Positions 54,410 through 63,615 of a stretch of 64,000 bases of DNA are shown piece after piece. How positions within the stretch are numbered: the first letter of the stretch is position 1; each line of letters opens with the position of its first letter. Source of the DNA: Desulfosporosinus metallidurans (GTDB lineage Bacteria > Bacillota > Desulfitobacteriia > Desulfitobacteriales > Desulfitobacteriaceae); contig NZ_MLBF01000001.1 in NCBI RefSeq assembly GCF_001936615.1, positions 209,057 through 273,056 of the forward strand, read 5' to 3'. The notes beneath the pieces are model-generated. The model did no database searches and had not been told where the DNA came from. It was given only the letters and a program-made list of their open reading frames with translations. Made by a program: the position numbers and the translations under genes.

Positions 54410-55223
54410 ATATACGCTACGACTCGTCAAAGGAGGGGCCCGTGCCCATAAATCGATGGGCCAAGTGTTCCTGATGAGTGATGAAGTGATTAACAGGATT
54501 GTATCAGCTTGTACCTTACAGCCGGGTGTTCCACTTGTGGAAATTGGGCCTGGTCTTGGGGTATTAACCCGGGTCTTAGCCCCGAAGGTGGAAAAGATGT
54601 GGGCGGTTGAGTTAGACAAACAAAAGATTAGTATTCTTAACCGGGAATTGAAAGGGTTGCCTATTGAAATTGTCAATCAAGATGCTTTAAAGGTGAATCT
54701 CGATGAGTTATGGGGAGCACAAAAAGGGTATTTAGTTGGTAATTTACCCTACTATATTTCAAGCCCACTCATCATGCACTTTCTCGACCAAGGGGACAGT
54801 TTGAGTGGGATGACGATAATGGTTCAGAAAGAAGTGGCTGATCGGATTGCTGCACCACCAGGGAGTAAGACCTATGGTATATTGTCAATTGCAGTTCAGA
54901 TTTCAGCTCAAGTTACAAAAGTAACGGATGTTTTGCCAAGTGCATTTTGGCCCGCTCCAAAGGTTACTTCTACCGTCATCAGATTAGACCTTCGCCCTTA
55001 TCAGGGCTTTGACGTGGATAAAAAGGACTTTTTCCGGGTGGTCAAAGCGGCTTTTAGTCAGCGGCGAAAAACTTTAGGGAATTCCCTGGCTGGCGGCTTA
55101 GGGATGAAAAAGGAAGAAGTTATCGAACGGATGCAGAGCGCAGGAATCTCGGATGGGCGGAGAGCCGAATCATTGAGTATTGAGGAGTTTCAAGTGTTAA
55201 CAAGGGTTTTTAAGCTCTCCTAG
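54393..55223 (+). CDS. rsmA: 16S rRNA (adenine-1518/1519 dimethyl) transferase
   Basis: 276 residues from the ATG at 54393, inside the end of rnmV; the frame is open further upstream but without homology. KSMGQVFLMSDEVINRIV, SAM motif VEIGPGLGVLTRVL (about residues 50-63), VNQDALKV, the catalytic NLPYYISSP (about 117) and FWPAPKVTSTV. Also known as KsgA; the loss of this methylation confers kasugamycin resistance. Confidence 0.95.
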   Translation: MESAAEYTLRLVKGGARAHKSMGQVFLMSDEVINRIVSACTLQPGVPLVEIGPGLGVLTRVLAPKVEKMWAVELDKQKISILNRELKGLPIEIVNQDALKVNLDELWGAQKGYLVGNLPYYISSPLIMHFLDQGDSLSGMTIMVQKEVADRIAAPPGSKTYGILSIAVQISAQVTKVTDVLPSAFWPAPKVTSTVIRLDLRPYQGFDVDKKDFFRVVKAAFSQRRKTLGNSLAGGLGMKKEEVIERMQSAGISDGRRAESLSIEEFQVLTRVFKLS

Positions 55224-55242
55224 GCGGAGAGTTTTCTTTATT
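55214..55242 (+). terminator. Terminator overlapping the rsmA stop
   Basis: CTCTCC-TAGGC-GGAGAG followed by TTTTCTTTATTT. Confidence 0.75.
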
Positions 55243-55331
55243 TGAGGGCATAAAAGACCAGAAATATTCACACTATAAATAAGCTAAGTCAGGGCAAAAA
55301 TGTTAAGGATTACGGAGGGTGAAAACTAGGA

Positions 55332-55928
55332 GTGGGTAGAACAAAAAACGATCGCTTCATGAAATGGTCAAGTATTATTGCCACTCTGGCGACAACCGTA
55401 TTAGCACTTACGGCATTAATCACCGTTTATTTGACGGTTGCAGCTTGGAAAGTACAACAAAATGCTGCGCGCCCTTATTTCGTTCTTAAAGAGTCTCCAA
55501 AAGTTGATCTGGGCAAGGAGCTCGTTCTAGAATTGAAATTCACGAATGTTGGAATACATCCAGCTGTCGATCTTTCCAGCGAGACGATTGTCTTTGATGA
55601 TCGTCTCGCTGGAAAGCCAATTCACCATGATGAATCGGCGATTGTCAACGAAATTCCTAAAGATTCCTCGTCAAGCTTGGTTATGACTGTCGCTAGTGAT
55701 GAGATTTATCCACAACAACCAAATATTAACGGTCAGTATGTGGTTATTGACATACAATATGCGGATCCCATCTTGAATAAATCCTATAATCAATCGATTT
55801 ATTTAAAGTGGAACGGGGTTATAGAGGGGAAAATACAACCCACCGTGCACGTGCGGATGGATGAGAAGGGAAAGATTCTAACCTATTTTCAGAACCATAA
55901 TATTGATCCTAAAAAAAGGAGTAGTTAA
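55332..55928 (+). CDS. Single-pass membrane protein of unknown function
   Basis: 198 residues from a GTG with TAGGAG upstream. One N-terminal membrane segment (about 12-37: SSIIATLATTVLALTALITVYLTV), then an extracytoplasmic beta-rich domain with LELKFTNVGIHPAVDLS, reminiscent of immunoglobulin-like fold proteins. I do not recognise a named family. No partner genes; the next gene is convergent. Confidence 0.72.
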   Translation: MGRTKNDRFMKWSSIIATLATTVLALTALITVYLTVAAWKVQQNAARPYFVLKESPKVDLGKELVLELKFTNVGIHPAVDLSSETIVFDDRLAGKPIHHDESAIVNEIPKDSSSSLVMTVASDEIYPQQPNINGQYVVIDIQYADPILNKSYNQSIYLKWNGVIEGKIQPTVHVRMDEKGKILTYFQNHNIDPKKRSS

Positions 55929-55931
55929 TTT

Positions 55932-56777
55932 TTATATGAATTTAGAGGGTCCAGGGATTATAACGTGCTGTTCGTAAAACATGTCCTGCGGCTTTAAAGA
56001 TTGTTCCCAATGCTCAAGGAGATCAAAACGTCGTTCCGGGTGGTAGCCCAGTAATTCGTGTTTCCCGAGCGTTCGAGACAAAGGGGTATTTTGACTTAGT
56101 GCTAATCCCATGAGGCAGTCCCCGATAATGGTTTCGGCAATTAGACGAGCATGACGGCGGTGTTTCCTTGGAGAGTGCAATGCTTCGTGGGGGATGGATG
56201 TGGTGACTTTAATACTAAGACTGCTTTTCTTTGCCCAAAACAAGGTGAGTGGGGGAATTGCAATGGCTTGGAGAGGAAGGACTTGCAAGGCATGTTCTGA
56301 AAGGGCATGGGGCCCGTGTGTAGGAGTTGCAAGGCCGAGAGTTTTCAAGAGGTCAAGTTCCCGGTTCAGCTTGGCTCGAAATCTCAGGACGAGATTGGCA
56401 AGCTTTTGACGATGTGTGATATAGGGGTAACAATTGGTTAGTGCAACATCAATCCCAGATTCAACGGCTGTAATGAGGTGAAGAAGATTTTGATAGATAT
56501 CTCCAGACATATCCCCATCGACAAAAAGGGCGCCTTTGACACCTAAATGACGTGCATAGAGCGCTCCGACTGCACGAGGTATATCAATTCCTAAAGGTTC
56601 TGTGAAATATAGGATGTGAAGCCGAGGATCGGGTATTGAGCGGGCAAGTTCAAATGTCCGATCCGTGCAGCCGTTGATAACCAAAATAATGTAACTGACT
56701 GGAAGGCGCAAAATGGTGGTCAAAGCTGCCAAGATGCTTTTTTCTTCATTTTTGGCTGGAATGACTACCGCGAACAT
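55932..56777 (-). CDS. Family 2 glycosyltransferase
   Basis: 281 residues. GT-A fold N-terminus FAVVIPAKNEEKSILAAL, ILVINGCTDRT, and the metal-binding DxD motif as VDGDMSGD (about residues 86-93). No membrane segments, so probably cytosolic or peripheral. Acceptor unknown; a spore or wall polysaccharide role is possible from neighbours (yabG, L,D-transpeptidase). Convergent with the preceding membrane-protein gene. Confidence 0.82.
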   Translation of the reverse strand: MFAVVIPAKNEEKSILAALTTILRLPVSYIILVINGCTDRTFELARSIPDPRLHILYFTEPLGIDIPRAVGALYARHLGVKGALFVDGDMSGDIYQNLLHLITAVESGIDVALTNCYPYITHRQKLANLVLRFRAKLNRELDLLKTLGLATPTHGPHALSEHALQVLPLQAIAIPPLTLFWAKKSSLSIKVTTSIPHEALHSPRKHRRHARLIAETIIGDCLMGLALSQNTPLSRTLGKHELLGYHPERRFDLLEHWEQSLKPQDMFYEQHVIIPGPSKFI

Positions 56778-56835
56778 CTTAGTTCCCCCTTTTTATCTTA
56801 ACTTGTTATACTATATGCCGTTTGCCTTTGTTCGA

Positions 56836-56844
56836 CATAGTATA
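56836..56844 (+). promoter_or_regulatory. Candidate sigma-K-type -10 for yabG
   Basis: CATAGTATA matches the mother-cell sigma-K -10 pattern CATANNNTA and lies 37 bases before the yabG ATG. No convincing -35 at the right distance, so this is tentative; yabG is sigma-K-dependent in Bacillus. Confidence 0.3.
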
Positions 56845-56880
56845 TAGCGTAAAACTATAAAGGGAAAAGGAGGTTCATTC

Positions 56881-57717
56881 ATGTTGCATGTCGGGGATAC
56901 TGTTGCTCGGCTTTCACATCAACAAGATATTTTTTTTCACATTGATCAGATTGACCAAAATCTAAATGGCGAAGGTTCGGCGATTCTTAAAGGGCTTAAT
57001 CTAAGATTACTTGCAGATGCACCGCTTTCAGATCTAATTTCGAAGAGCCCGTTTGAAGTTGCCAACTATGAGCGTGTTGATAATAAAATGATTTATCAAA
57101 AATTACACAAACTAACGAGCCAAAGGAAAACAGATCAGGACGATCATAGGGAGTTCTTTGAGATTCCGGGACGGGTGTTGCAGCTTGACGGCGACCAAGA
57201 TTATTTAAACCAATGTATCAAGACCTATGGACAAATGGGAATCGAGGCCAAGGGGATCTGCAAGTCTGAGAAGGAACAACCAAAAGTAATTCGTAAAATC
57301 TTACAAGAGAATCCAACAGATATCCTGGTGTTGACAGGTCATGACGGGTTTATCAGTGGGAAAAGGGACTTTCATAGTATGGATAGTTATCGGAGTTCAC
57401 GTTATTTTGTCGAATCTGTAATGGAGGCGCGCCGTTTTCAGCATAACCGAGATAACTTGGTAATCTTTGCAGGAGCTTGTCAATCTAACTATGAAGCGAT
57501 TCTTTCTGCAGGGGCGAATTTCGCGTCTTCTCCGAAACGCATGCTAATCCATGCCTTTGACCCGGTATTTATCGTAGAGCGAATTGCGTTTACCCCTACA
57601 GACCAGATTGTTTCCGTGAAGGATGTTCTCACGCATACGATTACAGGAACGGATGGGGTCGGAGGGGTTGAGACACGGGGGCAAATGCGGCGGGGGTATC
57701 CGAGGAGCCCTTATTAA
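56881..57717 (+). CDS. yabG: Sporulation-specific protease YabG
   Basis: 278 residues (peptidase family U57). Processes spore coat proteins during late coat assembly. Typical segments: HVGDTVARLSHQQDIFFHI at the N-terminus, DILVLTGHDGF near residue 152 (probable catalytic His), FAGACQSNYEAILSAGANFASSP near 200 (probable catalytic Cys). GGAGG lies upstream. Follows rsmA as in Bacillus, though two genes are inserted between. veg and sspF, next in Bacillus, are missing. Confidence 0.94.
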   Translation: MLHVGDTVARLSHQQDIFFHIDQIDQNLNGEGSAILKGLNLRLLADAPLSDLISKSPFEVANYERVDNKMIYQKLHKLTSQRKTDQDDHREFFEIPGRVLQLDGDQDYLNQCIKTYGQMGIEAKGICKSEKEQPKVIRKILQENPTDILVLTGHDGFISGKRDFHSMDSYRSSRYFVESVMEARRFQHNRDNLVIFAGACQSNYEAILSAGANFASSPKRMLIHAFDPVFIVERIAFTPTDQIVSVKDVLTHTITGTDGVGGVETRGQMRRGYPRSPY

Positions 57718-57722
57718 GCGAG

Positions 57723-57805
57723 GGAAGCAAAGGGACGGTTCTCACGCTTCCTTTTAGGAAGCAGGAGAACCGTCCCTCCGCTTCCCCGCTTCCCCCTTTG
57801 CTTCC
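57723..57805. repeat. Nested inverted repeat between yabG and the L,D-transpeptidase gene
   Basis: Inner stem GGGACGGTTCTC (57732-57743) with GAGAACCGTCCC (57765-57776), capped by GCTTCC/GGAAGC. An outer GGAAGCAAAGGG (57723-57734) can pair with CCCTTTGCTTCC (57794-57805), so two folds compete. It sits between convergent genes and may terminate both. Confidence 0.75.
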
Positions 57806-57806
57806 G

Positions 57807-58145
57807 TTAACGTTGAATGATTACGGGGGTTCCGACTTCGACCCGTTGGAATAAGTGTTCGACGTCGTGGTTATGCATGCGGATACATCCTTTGGATACG
57901 GCTTGCCCAATACTTGTCGGGTTATTGGTTCCATGAATACCATAATGGGGAATAGAGAGCCCCATCCAGCGACTGCCAAAAACACCACCGGGAAAGACTG
58001 TTTTAGTGGCAATGGTGTAGTGGCCAGGGGGTGTGGGAGTGGCTCCTTTACCCACTGCAATCGGATAATGCCTAATTAGCCGGTTTCCTTCATAAAGCTC
58101 AAGTTGTCGACGGGTCGTATGAATGACGATTGAACGACTGGGCAT
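57807..58145 (-). CDS. Short L,D-transpeptidase (YkuD domain)
   Basis: 112 residues, essentially a bare YkuD domain. Catalytic motif with HGTNN (His about residue 71) and SKGCIRM (Cys about 87). Cross-links peptidoglycan through meso-DAP or modifies the wall. No signal peptide or LysM is visible, so export is unclear; YkuD of Bacillus is spore-associated, which fits the surrounding sporulation genes. GGAGGC lies upstream of the ATG. Confidence 0.9.
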   Translation of the reverse strand: MPSRSIVIHTTRRQLELYEGNRLIRHYPIAVGKGATPTPPGHYTIATKTVFPGGVFGSRWMGLSIPHYGIHGTNNPTSIGQAVSKGCIRMHNHDVEHLFQRVEVGTPVIIQR

Positions 58146-58268
58146 TGAGCAGAAGCCTCCTTTCTTACGCTAAGGGGGTATATCTCATGTTATGTGAGTG
58201 ATTTCTGAATGTTCGTTGCATAATTTGCCCCATTTTATGTGGAAAATAAACGGACTGGAGGGATCAGA

Positions 58269-59069
58269 TTGTCGGAACATGTGGAAGGAAGACTACTTAT
58301 TATCGGTGGAGCAGAAGATAAAAAGAACGAGTGCAAAATTCTTAAGCGTTTTGTTCAAGAGTCAGGTGGTCGGAAAAGCCGTATTACGGTTCTGACGGCT
58401 GCGACAGAATACCCACTTCAAGTAGGGACCGAGTACCATGCTTTATTTCTCGAACTGGGAGCTCAGGAGGTACAAGTTCTTGATGTTTCAGACCGTACCC
58501 AGGCGAATAGACAAGGGATCGGTAAGGAATTTGAAAAGTCAACCGGAATTTTTTTTACAGGAGGGGATCAACTACGGATCACTGGTTTGCTAGGGGGGAC
58601 GTTACTGGGGCGAATGCTCCAGCAGCTCTACGAACAGGGAATCATTATTGCGGGAACGAGCGCAGGGGCCTCTGTCATGTCAGATACGATGATTGTCGGG
58701 GGAGAAGCGGGAACGGCGAAGAAGAATACTTTAACGATGGCACCGGGATTAGGATTACTTCGGTCCGTAGTGATCGATCAACACTTCGCTCAGCGCGGTC
58801 GAATCGGTCGGCTTTTGTCGGCAATCTCTCAAAATCCTTACGTGCTCGGTGTGGGAATTGACGAAGATACAGCCATTCTAGTGCAATCCGATGCGCGTTT
58901 TTCGATCGTTGGCAGCAATACGGTAACTGTGGTGGATGCGTCTCCTTCAACGACAACGAATGTGTCGGAATCGACGCCAGGCCAAGCCCTGGTTTTAAGT
59001 CCTGTTTTAATGCATGTTCTATCGGATGGCTATAGTTTTGATCTAAAACGGCGTATATCCTTACTTTAG
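58269..59069 (+). CDS. cphB: Cyanophycinase
   Basis: 266 residues from a TTG at 58269 with CTGGAGGG upstream; a GTG ten codons earlier is possible. Serine peptidase S51 family: LLIIGGAEDK near the start, FFTGGDQLRI, nucleophile Ser in GTSAGASVMS (about residue 131), and IDQHFAQRGRIGRL. Degrades cyanophycin (arginine-aspartate polymer) to beta-Asp-Arg dipeptides. Paired with cphA, 99 bases downstream. No export signal, so intracellular. Confidence 0.93.
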   Translation: MSEHVEGRLLIIGGAEDKKNECKILKRFVQESGGRKSRITVLTAATEYPLQVGTEYHALFLELGAQEVQVLDVSDRTQANRQGIGKEFEKSTGIFFTGGDQLRITGLLGGTLLGRMLQQLYEQGIIIAGTSAGASVMSDTMIVGGEAGTAKKNTLTMAPGLGLLRSVVIDQHFAQRGRIGRLLSAISQNPYVLGVGIDEDTAILVQSDARFSIVGSNTVTVVDASPSTTTNVSESTPGQALVLSPVLMHVLSDGYSFDLKRRISLL

Positions 59070-59168
59070 TTGAGAACGAATAACTCAATAAAGGAATACC
59101 AGAAGGAAAAAAGGTTAAAACTAGGTGAGTATAATATCCATTGCAGCCGAAGGAGGAACAACAGCATA

Positions 59169-61814
59169 ATGGAGATTAGAGAAATCCAAGCGATCGAAGG
59201 GGCTAATGCTTTTAGTCATAGGCCCATTATTCGAGCGATTGTGGATCTCCAAGAATGGACAGAACGCTTTAGTAATGAATTGGGAGATTTTCGTCTTCGC
59301 CTCGTCGAGAATTTACCGACCCTTGCAGATCACTATTGTTCAAGAGGTAAACTTGGTGGATTCTTAGAGCGTTTAGAAGAAGGAACCCTTATCGGGCATG
59401 TCATTGAACATGTAACCATAGATCTTTTGACACAAGCCGGACAAACAATTAAATACGGTAAAACTATGGGGATTTTAGAACATCCTGGGTGGTATGAGAT
59501 CATCTTCAATTACGAAGCAAAAGAAGGAGCTATTGAGGGATTTAAACAAGGGTTTGCTCTTGTAAAAACTCTTCTGGAACAGGGTCCTTTTGATGTAAGT
59601 CAGGCCGTAAATCGTATCAAAGAGGTGATGGCTGATTACGAACTGGGGGTTTCAACGCGAGTTATCGTTGAGGCATGTCAAGAGAGGGGAATTCCAGTTC
59701 ATCGCCTCAATGAGGGTAGCTTGTTGCAGCTGGGGTATGGTCGTAATCAACGACGTGTCCAAGCAACCATAACCGGTGCGACGTCTAGTATAGGGGTAGA
59801 CATTGCCTGTGATAAGGAAATGACCAAGAAAATACTGAGTGAGGGTGGGGTCCCAGTCCCTTGGGGATATATTGTTAGGACAGAAGAGGAGGCTATTCAG
59901 GCCTTTCGAGATATGAAAACACCCGTTGTCATTAAGCCCTTGCACGGAAACCAGGGGAAAGGGGTAACTCTTCGACTTAAGAGTGTAGTAGAAGTCAGAG
60001 CGGCGTTCAAGGTCGCCCAAACCTATGGGGATTGGGTGATTATCGAAGAATACATTGCTGGACAGCATTATCGGTTGGTGGTGGTTGGGGATCGCTTAAT
60101 AGCTGCTGCCCAAAGAATTCCTGCCCATGTATACGGGGATGGCTCATCATCGATAGAGGAGCTGGTGGCCCAAGCGAACGCTGATCCGCGGCGGGGAGAT
60201 GACCATGAGAAGGAGTTAACTAAGATCAAAATTGACCCTGTGGTGGTCCTGACTCTTGCTCAAAAGCAATTGACACTATCCTCAGTTCCTGAACTGGGCG
60301 AAGTAGTGTATTTGCGGGATAGTGCGAATTTGAGTACCGGAGGGATCGCCGAGGATGTGACGGACCTTGTACATCCTGATAACGTGGATTTAGTCGTCAA
60401 TACGGCGAAGGTGATTGGCTTAGATGTTGCGGGAATTGACTTAGTGATTGAGGATATCAAAGAGTCCTATCGTGAAAAAAATGGGCATATCATTGAAGTC
60501 AATGCAGCGCCGGGGATTCGTATGCACCATTTTCCGAGCGTGGGTAAGGCACGAAATGTGGGAAAGGCCATTGTCGAGCAAGTGTTTCCTGCAGGAAATG
60601 GCAGGATTCCAATTATCGCGATTACGGGCACGAATGGAAAAACGACAACGACTCGGATGATTGGTAAAATGCTTGCAGACCAACAGCTTCTAGTAGGTAT
60701 GACGTCCACAGATGGGGTATATATTGATCAGAAACTGTGGGTTAAAGGGGATATGACTGGGCCAGAGAGTGCAAGGACTGTTTTGAGGCACCCTGATGTT
60801 CAGGTGGCCGTTCTAGAAACAGCAAGGGGCGGAATACTACGTGCTGGTTTAGGATATGACTATGCGGATGTAGCTGTAATAACAAATGTTTCCAACGACC
60901 ATCTAGGTCAATATGGTATAGAGACCATGGAAGACATTGCTCATGTTAAGAGTTTGGTGGCAGAGGTTGTTAGACCTCATAGTTACGTGGTATTAAATGC
61001 CGATGATCCTTATGTAGTGCAAATGGCTCAGCGTACGAAAGGAAGAGTTATCTTTTTCAGCACAGAAAAGGATAACATTCATGTACGTAAACATTTAGGG
61101 GTAGGCGGTACTGCAGTCTTTGTGCGTCGAGGTATGATCTTACTTTGTCAAGGTTCGGAAAGTTTTCGGATCTGTTCTGTGAAACAGATTCCTGTGACTT
61201 GGGAAGGAAAAGCCAAGCACAACGTCCAAAATGCCTTGGCAGCAATCGCGGCAGGATGGGCTTTGGGGTTAAGTGCTGTGACAATTCGCCATTCTCTGCA
61301 ACACTTCTCATCTGATGCGGAGCACAATCGAGGACGCCTGAATCTGTATGAATTAGATGGAGTACGTGTTTTTATTGACTATGGACATAATGCCGCGGGG
61401 ATTGAAGAAGTTGCTAAGACTCTTAAACAGTTTAAAGGCGGATCTCTTGTAGGCTGCATAACCGTACCGGGTGATCGACCGGATGATTCGATACGTGAAG
61501 TGGGTCGCATAGCAGCACAGGGTTTTAAGCGTCTAATTATTCGAGAAGATGCAGATTTGCGTGGACGTAAACCAGGTGAAATTGCGCAAATTCTCTATGA
61601 GGAAGCAGTACGGATCGGCATGAACCCCAACAAAATACGGATCGTACTTCCTGAAACGGAGGCTTTTCGTCAGGGATTAGACAGTTGCGTTCCGGGGGAC
61701 ACCTTCGTCATGTTCTACGAGCACATCGAGCCGATCGAAGAAGAGATTCAGAGAAGAATGAAATTACAGAAGGTTGTTGCCTTTGACTCTACACCGAAGG
61801 TCGTCGGGGTGTAG
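59169..61814 (+). CDS. cphA: Cyanophycin synthetase
   Basis: 881 residues from the ATG at 59169 behind AAGGAGG; the frame extends 33 codons upstream without homology. N-terminal domain, then an ATP-grasp domain (about 215-470: VVIKPLHGNQGKGVTLRL, EVNAAPGIRMHHFP) adding Asp, then a Mur-ligase-like domain with P-loop ITGTNGKTTTTRM (about 485) adding Arg, and C-terminal domains with NRGRLNLYELDGVRVFIDYGHN. Makes the nitrogen reserve cyanophycin. Forms a synthesis/degradation pair with cphB. Confidence 0.95.
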   Translation: MEIREIQAIEGANAFSHRPIIRAIVDLQEWTERFSNELGDFRLRLVENLPTLADHYCSRGKLGGFLERLEEGTLIGHVIEHVTIDLLTQAGQTIKYGKTMGILEHPGWYEIIFNYEAKEGAIEGFKQGFALVKTLLEQGPFDVSQAVNRIKEVMADYELGVSTRVIVEACQERGIPVHRLNEGSLLQLGYGRNQRRVQATITGATSSIGVDIACDKEMTKKILSEGGVPVPWGYIVRTEEEAIQAFRDMKTPVVIKPLHGNQGKGVTLRLKSVVEVRAAFKVAQTYGDWVIIEEYIAGQHYRLVVVGDRLIAAAQRIPAHVYGDGSSSIEELVAQANADPRRGDDHEKELTKIKIDPVVVLTLAQKQLTLSSVPELGEVVYLRDSANLSTGGIAEDVTDLVHPDNVDLVVNTAKVIGLDVAGIDLVIEDIKESYREKNGHIIEVNAAPGIRMHHFPSVGKARNVGKAIVEQVFPAGNGRIPIIAITGTNGKTTTTRMIGKMLADQQLLVGMTSTDGVYIDQKLWVKGDMTGPESARTVLRHPDVQVAVLETARGGILRAGLGYDYADVAVITNVSNDHLGQYGIETMEDIAHVKSLVAEVVRPHSYVVLNADDPYVVQMAQRTKGRVIFFSTEKDNIHVRKHLGVGGTAVFVRRGMILLCQGSESFRICSVKQIPVTWEGKAKHNVQNALAAIAAGWALGLSAVTIRHSLQHFSSDAEHNRGRLNLYELDGVRVFIDYGHNAAGIEEVAKTLKQFKGGSLVGCITVPGDRPDDSIREVGRIAAQGFKRLIIREDADLRGRKPGEIAQILYEEAVRIGMNPNKIRIVLPETEAFRQGLDSCVPGDTFVMFYEHIEPIEEEIQRRMKLQKVVAFDSTPKVVGV

Positions 61815-61854
61815 TTTTGAGAAATTGTTAATTGAGAATAGTTATGTGAATTGA

Positions 61855-61885
61855 AGGGACGAGGAATATCTTCGTCCCTTTTTAT
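61855..61885 (+). terminator. Terminator after cphA
   Basis: AAGGGACGA and TTCGTCCCTT pair around a short loop, followed by TTTTA. Confidence 0.8.
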
Positions 61886-61891
61886 ACCAAA

Positions 61892-61941
61892 CAGAAAGTA
61901 TAGCTTTCACTAAGGCTTGGCGTCAGCCAAGTTTTCTTTAT
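61892..61941 (+). repeat. Dispersed repeat R1, copy D (short)
   Basis: CAGAAAGTATA, then directly AAGGCTTGGCGTCAGCCAAG and TTTTCTTTAT. Compared with the full unit it lacks the central GGCATAAGTGCAACTA part, but keeps both ends and the hairpin CTTGGC-GTCA-GCCAAG. Confidence 0.7.
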
Positions 61942-62038
61942 TCAAAGATTTTTGCTAAGAAGAAATGCTGGAACTCCAACCCGAAAATATGTATAATGAA
62001 GGTTAATACATCCGTAACGTTCGGAAAGGGTAAGGCAA

Positions 62039-62899
62039 ATGGAACAAACTTTTCTAACAACGTTCGCATACGCCAAGATTAATCTGGCCTTGGCAATTCG
62101 CGGAATTCGGGAAGATGGGTATCATGAACTTCAAAGTGTCATGCAATCCATCGACTTGCATGATATTGTAAGGATTCGTCGTCGTGGAGAGAAGGTTGTA
62201 TGTCGGTGCGGGGCATTAAGTGGTCCAGGAAATTTGGCGCATAAAGCAGCTGAGCTCTTTTTGGAACAATGTGGTCAGTCTGAAGGAATAGAAATCGAGA
62301 TTCAGAAAAATATTCCCATACAGGCCGGACTAGCTGGAGGGAGCACGGATGCCGCAGCGACACTTCGTCTACTAAATCAACTTTATGGGAACCCTTTAGG
62401 CAAGGACGTACTCCTCAAGCTTGCGGAGCAATGTGGAGCAGATGTTGGATTTTGTCTTCAAGGCGGCACAATGTGGGCAACTGGGCGAGGAGAACGGCTG
62501 GAATTATTGCCTACCGCTCCAGAGATGGACGTTTTGTTAGTTAAACCGTCGGCTGGCGTGAAAACAAGAGAAGCTTACCATCGATTTGACGTGTTTGGGC
62601 AGGGTGGGAGTTTATCGAGGACGGATTGGGAAAAGGCCTTAAATCAGGATTCGGCGCAGCAAATTGTGGAGTTGCTTTATAACGACTTAGAGCCCGCTTC
62701 AATTCAAATGGTTCCGGAAATTTTGGAACTTAAACAGCTTTTACTAGAGGAAGAGTGTTATGGGTCCTTAATGTCTGGAAGCGGTTCTTGTGTCTTTGGA
62801 ATTGCTCAAGGAAAACAGCACGCTCAAGAAGTCGCCAAAAGGTTGAGAAAAAAAGGCTTTCAAAATGTTTGGGTTACAAGAACAGTAAGCGGAAATTAA
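62039..62899 (+). CDS. ispE: 4-diphosphocytidyl-2-C-methyl-D-erythritol kinase
   Basis: GHMP kinase of the MEP isoprenoid pathway. 286 residues. AYAKINLALAIRGIREDGYHEL at the N-terminus, ATP-binding PIQAGLAGGSTDAAATLR (about residues 92-109) and C-terminal SLMSGSGSCVFGI. GGAAAGGG lies upstream, and a TATAAT at 61991-61996 may be its -10. Precedes purR with one regulator gene between, as in related clostridia. Confidence 0.96.
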   Translation: MEQTFLTTFAYAKINLALAIRGIREDGYHELQSVMQSIDLHDIVRIRRRGEKVVCRCGALSGPGNLAHKAAELFLEQCGQSEGIEIEIQKNIPIQAGLAGGSTDAAATLRLLNQLYGNPLGKDVLLKLAEQCGADVGFCLQGGTMWATGRGERLELLPTAPEMDVLLVKPSAGVKTREAYHRFDVFGQGGSLSRTDWEKALNQDSAQQIVELLYNDLEPASIQMVPEILELKQLLLEEECYGSLMSGSGSCVFGIAQGKQHAQEVAKRLRKKGFQNVWVTRTVSGN

Positions 62900-62920
62900 A
62901 GGTTGAAAGGGGAGGCATTC

Positions 62921-63613
62921 GTGGGAAAACGTTTGGTGCCGGTTATACTTGACGGGTATAAACCATTACGGGAGATTGTGTTTGAATCTATGCGTGATGC
63001 AATTCTCAGTGGAATTCTTGAGCCAGGAGAACGGTTGATGGAAATCCAATTGGCCGAAGAAATGGGGGTTAGTCGAACCCCGGTGCGTGAGGCAATTCGG
63101 AAATTGGAACTTGAGAATTTTGTAGTCATGATTCCTCGCAAGGGGGCATATGTTGCAGGTGTCTCCTTAAAAGATGTTGCCGACGTTTTTGAGATTCGTT
63201 CTGCATTAGAGGGTTTGGCAGCAGGGCTAGCGGCGGAACGGATAACGGAAGATGAATTGGAACAAATGGAGCAGGCGCTTTTTTATAGAGCCAGCGAGGG
63301 TGAAATGGATTTGGAACAGATTGTGAAGTCGGATACGGATTTTCATGCTTTAGTTTATAGGGCCAGCCGCAATGAACGGTTGGTACAGATTTTAGAAAAT
63401 TTACGGGAACAGATTCAACGTTTTCGTTCAACCTCACTGGCTGTTCCAGGGCGCAACAAACTGGCTATTGAGGAGCATAGGATGATTGTCGAAGCCTTAA
63501 GAAATCATGATACTGAAGAAGCACAGTCTTTGGCGATGGCCCATATTGTGACAGCTGAGAATGTAATGTTTGAGACTCTTAGAAAGAATGATACGGACAA
63601 GGTGGATCAATAA
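62921..63613 (+). CDS. GntR/FadR-type transcriptional regulator
   Basis: 230 residues from a GTG at 62921 with AAGGGGAGG upstream; an earlier TTG at 62903 is unlikely. N-terminal winged helix with GERLMEIQLAEEMGVSRTPVREAIRKLELENFV (about residues 34-66), then an all-helical FCD ligand-binding domain with possible metal-binding residues (DTDFHALVYRAS; EEHRMIVEAL). Many family members sense organic acids. Lies between ispE and purR. Targets unknown. Confidence 0.9.
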   Translation: MGKRLVPVILDGYKPLREIVFESMRDAILSGILEPGERLMEIQLAEEMGVSRTPVREAIRKLELENFVVMIPRKGAYVAGVSLKDVADVFEIRSALEGLAAGLAAERITEDELEQMEQALFYRASEGEMDLEQIVKSDTDFHALVYRASRNERLVQILENLREQIQRFRSTSLAVPGRNKLAIEEHRMIVEALRNHDTEEAQSLAMAHIVTAENVMFETLRKNDTDKVDQ

Positions 63614-63615
63614 TC

